The position numbers and the translations under genes are program-made. DNA of 64,000 bases, from NCBI GenBank assembly GCA_028753945.1, contig JAPNXP010000011.1, forward strand, positions 5,022,001 to 5,086,000, read 5' to 3'. The number at the start of each line of letters is the position of its first letter. Position 1 is the first letter of the stretch. Below the pieces are notes generated by a model. That model worked only from the letters and a program-made list of their open reading frames with translations, was not told where the DNA came from and made no database searches. The stretch is from Hexactinellida sp. DTS-2022. Lineage: Eukaryota; Porifera; Hexactinellida. Shown piece by piece: positions 58,001 to 64,000 of this stretch.

Positions 58001-61000
58001 CCATACCCACACACTTAAAAAGGGACGGCTTTACTCCCCTATTCATATTAGACACTTAGAAAGACGAGCATTTGACTCATTCCATAAATGACAATTTACT
58101 GTGGCGAGTGTTTTATTCATGATAAATACAAGACACATCAGTTAGTCTAGTGTTTTATCAATGAACAATCCAAGACAAATAGACAGTCCACTGTTTTATC
58201 AATGATAAATTCAAGACACATTAGTTAGTCCAGTGTTTTATCAATGAACCATGACACACGCTTAGATAGTCGAGTCTTTTATCATTGATCCATATAGACG
58301 GTTATATAGTGCAGTGTTTTCTCAATGACCCATTATAGTCGATTAGAAAGTACAGTTTTTTCTGAATCAACCCTGACTCACGCTTAGAAAGTCGAGATTT
58401 CACTTTATTTCTAAAAATTATAGTTTATACGCATAGTTATTTACTGCTAATGCACTGAAACAAACCATAGAATTGCAGTGGCTTTTCAGTCGAATTCAAA
58501 AAATTGAGATGAACCATCGATAACTCACCTAGAATCTCGTAGAAACTCGGATTTTTGTTCAGGCCACCATACCCACACACTTAAAAAGGGACGGCTTTAC
58601 TCCCCTATTCATATTAGACACTTAGAAAGACGAGCATTTGACTCATTCCATAAATGACAATTTACTGTGGCGAGTGTTTTATTCATGATAAATACAAGAC
58701 ACATCAGTTAGTCTAGTGTTTTATCAATGAACAATCCAAGACAAATAGACAGTCCACTGTTTTATCAATGATAAATTCAAGACACATTAGTTAGTCCAGT
58801 GTTTTATCAATGAACCATGACACACGCTTAGATAGTCGAGTCTTTTATCATTGATCCATATAGACGGTTATATAGTGCAGTGTTTTCTCAATGACCCATT
58901 ATAGTCGATTAGAAAGTACAGTTTTTTCTGAATCAACCCTGACTCACGCTTAGAAAGTCGAGATTTCACTTTATTTCTAAAAATTATAGTTTATACGCAT
59001 AGTTATTTACTGCTAATGCACTGAAACAAACCATAGAATTGCAGTGGCTTTTCAGTCGAATTCAAAAAATTGAGATGAACCATCGATAACTCACCTAGAA
59101 TCTCGTAGAAACTCGGATTTTTGTTCAGGCCACCATACCCACACACTTAAAAAGGGACGGCTTTACTCCCCTATTCATATTAGACACTTAGAAAGACGAG
59201 CATTTGACTCATTCCATAAATGACAATTTACTGTGGCGAGTGTTTTATTCATGATAAATACAAGACACATCAGTTAGTCTAGTGTTTTATCAATGAACAA
59301 TCCAAGACAAATAGACAGTCCACTGTTTTATCAATGATAAATTCAAGACACATTAGTTAGTCCAGTGTTTTATCAATGAACCATGACACACGCTTAGATA
59401 GTCGAGTCTTTTATCATTGATCCATATAGACGGTTATATAGTGCAGTGTTTTCTCAATGACCCATTATAGTCGATTAGAAAGTACAGTTTTTTCTGAATC
59501 AACCCTGACTCACGCTTAGAAAGTCGAGATTTCACTTTATTTCTAAAAATTATAGTTTATACGCATAGTTATTTACTGCTAATGCACTGAAACAAACCAT
59601 AGAATTGCAGTGGCTTTTCAGTCGAATTCAAAAAATTGAGATGAACCATCGATAACTCACCTAGAATCTCGTAGAAACTCGGATTTTTGTTCAGGCCACC
59701 ATACCCACACACTTAAAAAGGGACGGCTTTACTCCCCTATTCATATTAGACACTTAGAAAGACGAGCATTTGACTCATTCCATAAATGACAATTTACTGT
59801 GGCGAGTGTTTTATTCATGATAAATACAAGACACATCAGTTAGTCTAGTGTTTTATCAATGAACAATCCAAGACAAATAGACAGTCCACTGTTTTATCAA
59901 TGATAAATTCAAGACACATTAGTTAGTCCAGTGTTTTATCAATGAACCATGACACACGCTTAGATAGTCGAGTCTTTTATCATTGATCCATATAGACGGT
60001 TATATAGTGCAGTGTTTTCTCAATGACCCATTATAGTCGATTAGAAAGTACAGTTTTTTCTGAATCAACCCTGACTCACGCTTAGAAAGTCGAGATTTCA
60101 CTTTATTTCTAAAAATTATAGTTTATACGCATAGTTATTTACTGCTAATGCACTGAAACAAACCATAGAATTGCAGTGGCTTTTCAGTCGAATTCAAAAA
60201 ATTGAGATGAACCATCGATAACTCACCTAGAATCTCGTAGAAACTCGGATTTTTGTTCAGGCCACCATACCCACACACTTAAAAAGGGACGGCTTTACTC
60301 CCCTATTCATATTAGACACTTAGAAAGACGAGCATTTGACTCATTCCATAAATGACAATTTACTGTGGCGAGTGTTTTATTCATGATAAATACAAGACAC
60401 ATCAGTTAGTCTAGTGTTTTATCAATGAACAATCCAAGACAAATAGACAGTCCACTGTTTTATCAATGATAAATTCAAGACACATTAGTTAGTCCAGTGT
60501 TTTATCAATGAACCATGACACACGCTTAGATAGTCGAGTCTTTTATCATTGATCCATATAGACGGTTATATAGTGCAGTGTTTTCTCAATGACCCATTAT
60601 AGTCGATTAGAAAGTACAGTTTTTTCTGAATCAACCCTGACTCACGCTTAGAAAGTCGAGATTTCACTTTATTTCTAAAAATTATAGTTTATACGCATAG
60701 TTATTTACTGCTAATGCACTGAAACAAACCATAGAATTGCAGTGGCTTTTCAGTCGAATTCAAAAAATTGAGATGAACCATCGATAACTCACCTAGAATC
60801 TCGTAGAAACTCGGATTTTTGTTCAGGCCACCATACCCACACACTTAAAAAGGGACGGCTTTACTCCCCTATTCATATTAGACACTTAGAAAGACGAGCA
60901 TTTGACTCATTCCATAAATGACAATTTACTGTGGCGAGTGTTTTATTCATGATAAATACAAGACACATCAGTTAGTCTAGTGTTTTATCAATGAACAATC

Positions 61001-63807
61001 CAAGACAAATAGACAGTCCACTGTTTTATCAATGATAAATTCAAGACACATTAGTTAGTCCAGTGTTTTATCAATGAACCATGACACACGCTTAGATAGT
61101 CGAGTCTTTTATCATTGATCCATATAGACGGTTATATAGTGCAGTGTTTTCTCAATGACCCATTATAGTCGATTAGAAAGTACAGTTTTTTCTGAATCAA
61201 CCCTGACTCACGCTTAGAAAGTCGAGATTTCACTTTATTTCTAAAAATTATAGTTTATACGCATAGTTATTTACTGCTAATGCACTGAAACAAACCATAG
61301 AATTGCAGTGGCTTTTCAGTCGAATTCAAAAAATTGAGATGAACCATCGATAACTCACCTAGAATCTCGTAGAAACTCGGATTTTTGTTCAGGCCACCAT
61401 ACCCACACACTTAAAAAGGGACGGCTTTACTCCCCTATTCATATTAGACACTTAGAAAGACGAGCATTTGACTCATTCCATAAATGACAATTTACTGTGG
61501 CGAGTGTTTTATTCATGATAAATACAAGACACATCAGTTAGTCTAGTGTTTTATCAATGAACAATCCAAGACAAATAGACAGTCCACTGTTTTATCAATG
61601 ATAAATTCAAGACACATTAGTTAGTCCAGTGTTTTATCAATGAACCATGACACACGCTTAGATAGTCGAGTCTTTTATCATTGATCCATATAGACGGTTA
61701 TATAGTGCAGTGTTTTCTCAATGACCCATTATAGTCGATTAGAAAGTACAGTTTTTTCTGAATCAACCCTGACTCACGCTTAGAAAGTCGAGATTTCACT
61801 TTATTTCTAAAAATTATAGTTTATACGCATAGTTATTTACTGCTAATGCACTGAAACAAACCATAGAATTGCAGTGGCTTTTCAGTCGAATTCAAAAAAT
61901 TGAGATGAACCATCGATAACTCACCTAGAATCTCGTAGAAACTCGGATTTTTGTTCAGGCCACCATACCCACACACTTAAAAAGGGACGGCTTTACTCCC
62001 CTATTCATATTAGACACTTAGAAAGACGAGCATTTGACTCATTCCATAAATGACAATTTACTGTGGCGAGTGTTTTATTCATGATAAATACAAGACACAT
62101 CAGTTAGTCTAGTGTTTTATCAATGAACAATCCAAGACAAATAGACAGTCCACTGTTTTATCAATGATAAATTCAAGACACATTAGTTAGTCCAGTGTTT
62201 TATCAATGAACCATGACACACGCTTAGATAGTCGAGTCTTTTATCATTGATCCATATAGACGGTTATATAGTGCAGTGTTTTCTCAATGACCCATTATAG
62301 TCGATTAGAAAGTACAGTTTTTTCTGAATCAACCCTGACTCACGCTTAGAAAGTCGAGATTTCACTTTATTTCTAAAAATTATAGTTTATACGCATAGTT
62401 ATTTACTGCTAATGCACTGAAACAAACCATAGAATTGCAGTGGCTTTTCAGTCGAATTCAAAAAATTGAGATGAACCATCGATAACTCACCTAGAATCTC
62501 GTAGAAACTCGGATTTTTGTTCAGGCCACCATACCCACACACTTAAAAAGGGACGGCTTTACTCCCCTATTCATATTAGACACTTAGAAAGACGAGCATT
62601 TGACTCATTCCATAAATGACAATTTACTGTGGCGAGTGTTTTATTCATGATAAATACAAGACACATCAGTTAGTCTAGTGTTTTATCAATGAACAATCCA
62701 AGACAAATAGACAGTCCACTGTTTTATCAATGATAAATTCAAGACACATTAGTTAGTCCAGTGTTTTATCAATGAACCATGACACACGCTTAGATAGTCG
62801 AGTCTTTTATCATTGATCCATATAGACGGTTATATAGTGCAGTGTTTTCTCAATGACCCATTATAGTCGATTAGAAAGTACAGTTTTTTCTGAATCAACC
62901 CTGACTCACGCTTAGAAAGTCGAGATTTCACTTTATTTCTAAAAATTATAGTTTATACGCATAGTTATTTACTGCTAATGCACTGAAACAAACCATAGAA
63001 TTGCAGTGGCTTTTCAGTCGAATTCAAAAAATTGAGATGAACCATCGATAACTCACCTAGAATCTCGTAGAAACTCGGATTTTTGTTCAGGCCACCATAC
63101 CCACACACTTAAAAAGGGACGGCTTTACTCCCCTATTCATATTAGACACTTAGAAAGACGAGCATTTGACTCATTCCATAAATGACAATTTACTGTGGCG
63201 AGTGTTTTATTCATGATAAATACAAGACACATCAGTTAGTCTAGTGTTTTATCAATGAACAATCCAAGACAAATAGACAGTCCACTGTTTTATCAATGAT
63301 AAATTCAAGACACATTAGTTAGTCCAGTGTTTTATCAATGAACCATGACACACGCTTAGATAGTCGAGTCTTTTATCATTGATCCATATAGACGGTTATA
63401 TAGTGCAGTGTTTTCTCAATGACCCATTATAGTCGATTAGAAAGTACAGTTTTTTCTGAATCAACCCTGACTCACGCTTAGAAAGTCGAGATTTCACTTT
63501 ATTTCTAAAAATTATAGTTTATACGCATAGTTATTTACTGCTAATGCACTGAAACAAACCATAGAATTGCAGTGGCTTTTCAGTCGAATTCAAAAAATTG
63601 AGATGAACCATCGATAACTCACCTAGAATCTCGTAGAAACTCGGATTTTTGTTCAGGCCACCATACCCACACACTTAAAAAGGGACGGCTTTACTCCCCT
63701 ATTCATATTAGACACTTAGAAAGACGAGCATTTGACTCATTCCATAAATGACAATTTACTGTGGCGAGTGTTTTATTCATGATAAATACAAGACACATCA
63801 GTTAGTC
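49092..63807. repeat. 566-bp satellite, 26 tandem copies
   Basis: The period is exactly 566 bases wherever I measured it (for example ACAATTTACT at 49601, 50167, 50733 and 51299) and the array spans 14,716 bases, which is 26 units. Copies look identical except near the first unit (GAATAATCC for GAACAATCC). About 330 bp of each unit consists of eight degenerate repeats of about 41 bp around TCCAGTGTTTTATCAATGA. The other 235 bp is unique and contains CCACCATACCCACACACTTA. No open frame of size and no transposon ends are seen. Size and organisation suit a centromeric, pericentromeric or subtelomeric satellite. Confidence 0.95.
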
Positions 63808-64000
63808 AAAAGATGTCCTTTTTAAGTGTGTGGGTATGGTGGCTACGGGAAAATCTCAGGGCCAACGAGACACTGGGTTATCCATGGTTCATTTGAATCC
63901 TTTAAATGGCATTGAAAAGTCCCTGGCAAAGATGTAATGTGTGTCAAAGCAATAGTGAGAAATAACTATGCTTAAAATTAAAATTTTGAAATTTATTGCT
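63808..64000. other. satellite edge with a 27-bp inverted satellite piece
   Basis: Just after the last unit, 63817-63843 (CCTTTTTAAGTGTGTGGGTA followed by TGGTGGC) is the reverse complement of part of the 566-bp unit. The remaining AT-rich bases show no gene. Confidence 0.7.

Noticed and set aside
49092-63807. CRISPR-like or rDNA-like array
   Set aside because: Units are 566 bp, identical and without variable spacers, in a eukaryotic genome. No rRNA sequence is seen.

Overview
The window comes from an animal (metazoan) nuclear genome with a very compact gene layout. Eight intact multi-exon genes with short GT-AG introns (mostly about 50-150 bases, the longest nearly 390) fill 31.4-49.0 kb. 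They encode VTA1, an unnamed coiled-coil protein, ATG16, a SAC3/GANP (MCM3AP) protein, SEC31, a tau-tubulin kinase, a UDP-sugar transporter of the SLC35A3 type, NDUFB8 and an ARF/ARL GTPase (nine CDS with the unnamed one). Exons are GC-rich and introns and spacers AT-rich. I cannot name the phylum from this sequence alone.

Region 1 (1-31 kb) is a mosaic of broken gene pieces and mobile elements. Most pieces derive from the cytoplasmic dynein heavy chain (DYNC1H1 type). They include two near-identical tandem copies of the motor start (AAA1 to AAA3/4), a tail-linker block placed downstream of the motor instead of upstream, and at least six smaller tail fragments on both strands. Other pieces come from the neighbouring genes VTA1 and the coiled-coil gene, from a basic SPxNTP-repeat protein and from C2H2 zinc fingers. 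Helitron Rep fragments lie at the head of each motor copy. Frameshifts, five hairpin-like inverted duplications and fused fragments show that the dynein copies are dead. A 35-bp dynein segment recurs at five junctions. Repeated cassettes (a gene-end/gene-start cassette around an MEPFE start; a GTTAGTT intron-start with a MITE) join unrelated coding pieces.

Region 2 (31.4-49.0 kb) is the functional gene cluster. VTA1, the coiled-coil gene and ATG16 run on the plus strand with gaps of 50 and 90 bp. SLC35A3, TTBK, SEC31 and GANP run on the minus strand with gaps of 109, 149 and 81 bp. Several start codons sit 1-8 bases after an AG, so two trans-spliced operons are possible. SLC35A3 and NDUFB8 start codons diverge across only 37 bp. 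The products act in membrane traffic (ESCRT/VTA1, COPII/SEC31, autophagy/ATG16, ARF GTPase, Golgi sugar transport), mRNA export (GANP), cilium or microtubule kinase signalling (TTBK) and mitochondrial complex I (NDUFB8).

Region 3 (49.1-63.8 kb) is a satellite: 26 head-to-tail copies of a 566-bp unit, itself partly built of degenerate repeats of about 41 bp. It ends next to a short inverted piece of the same satellite.
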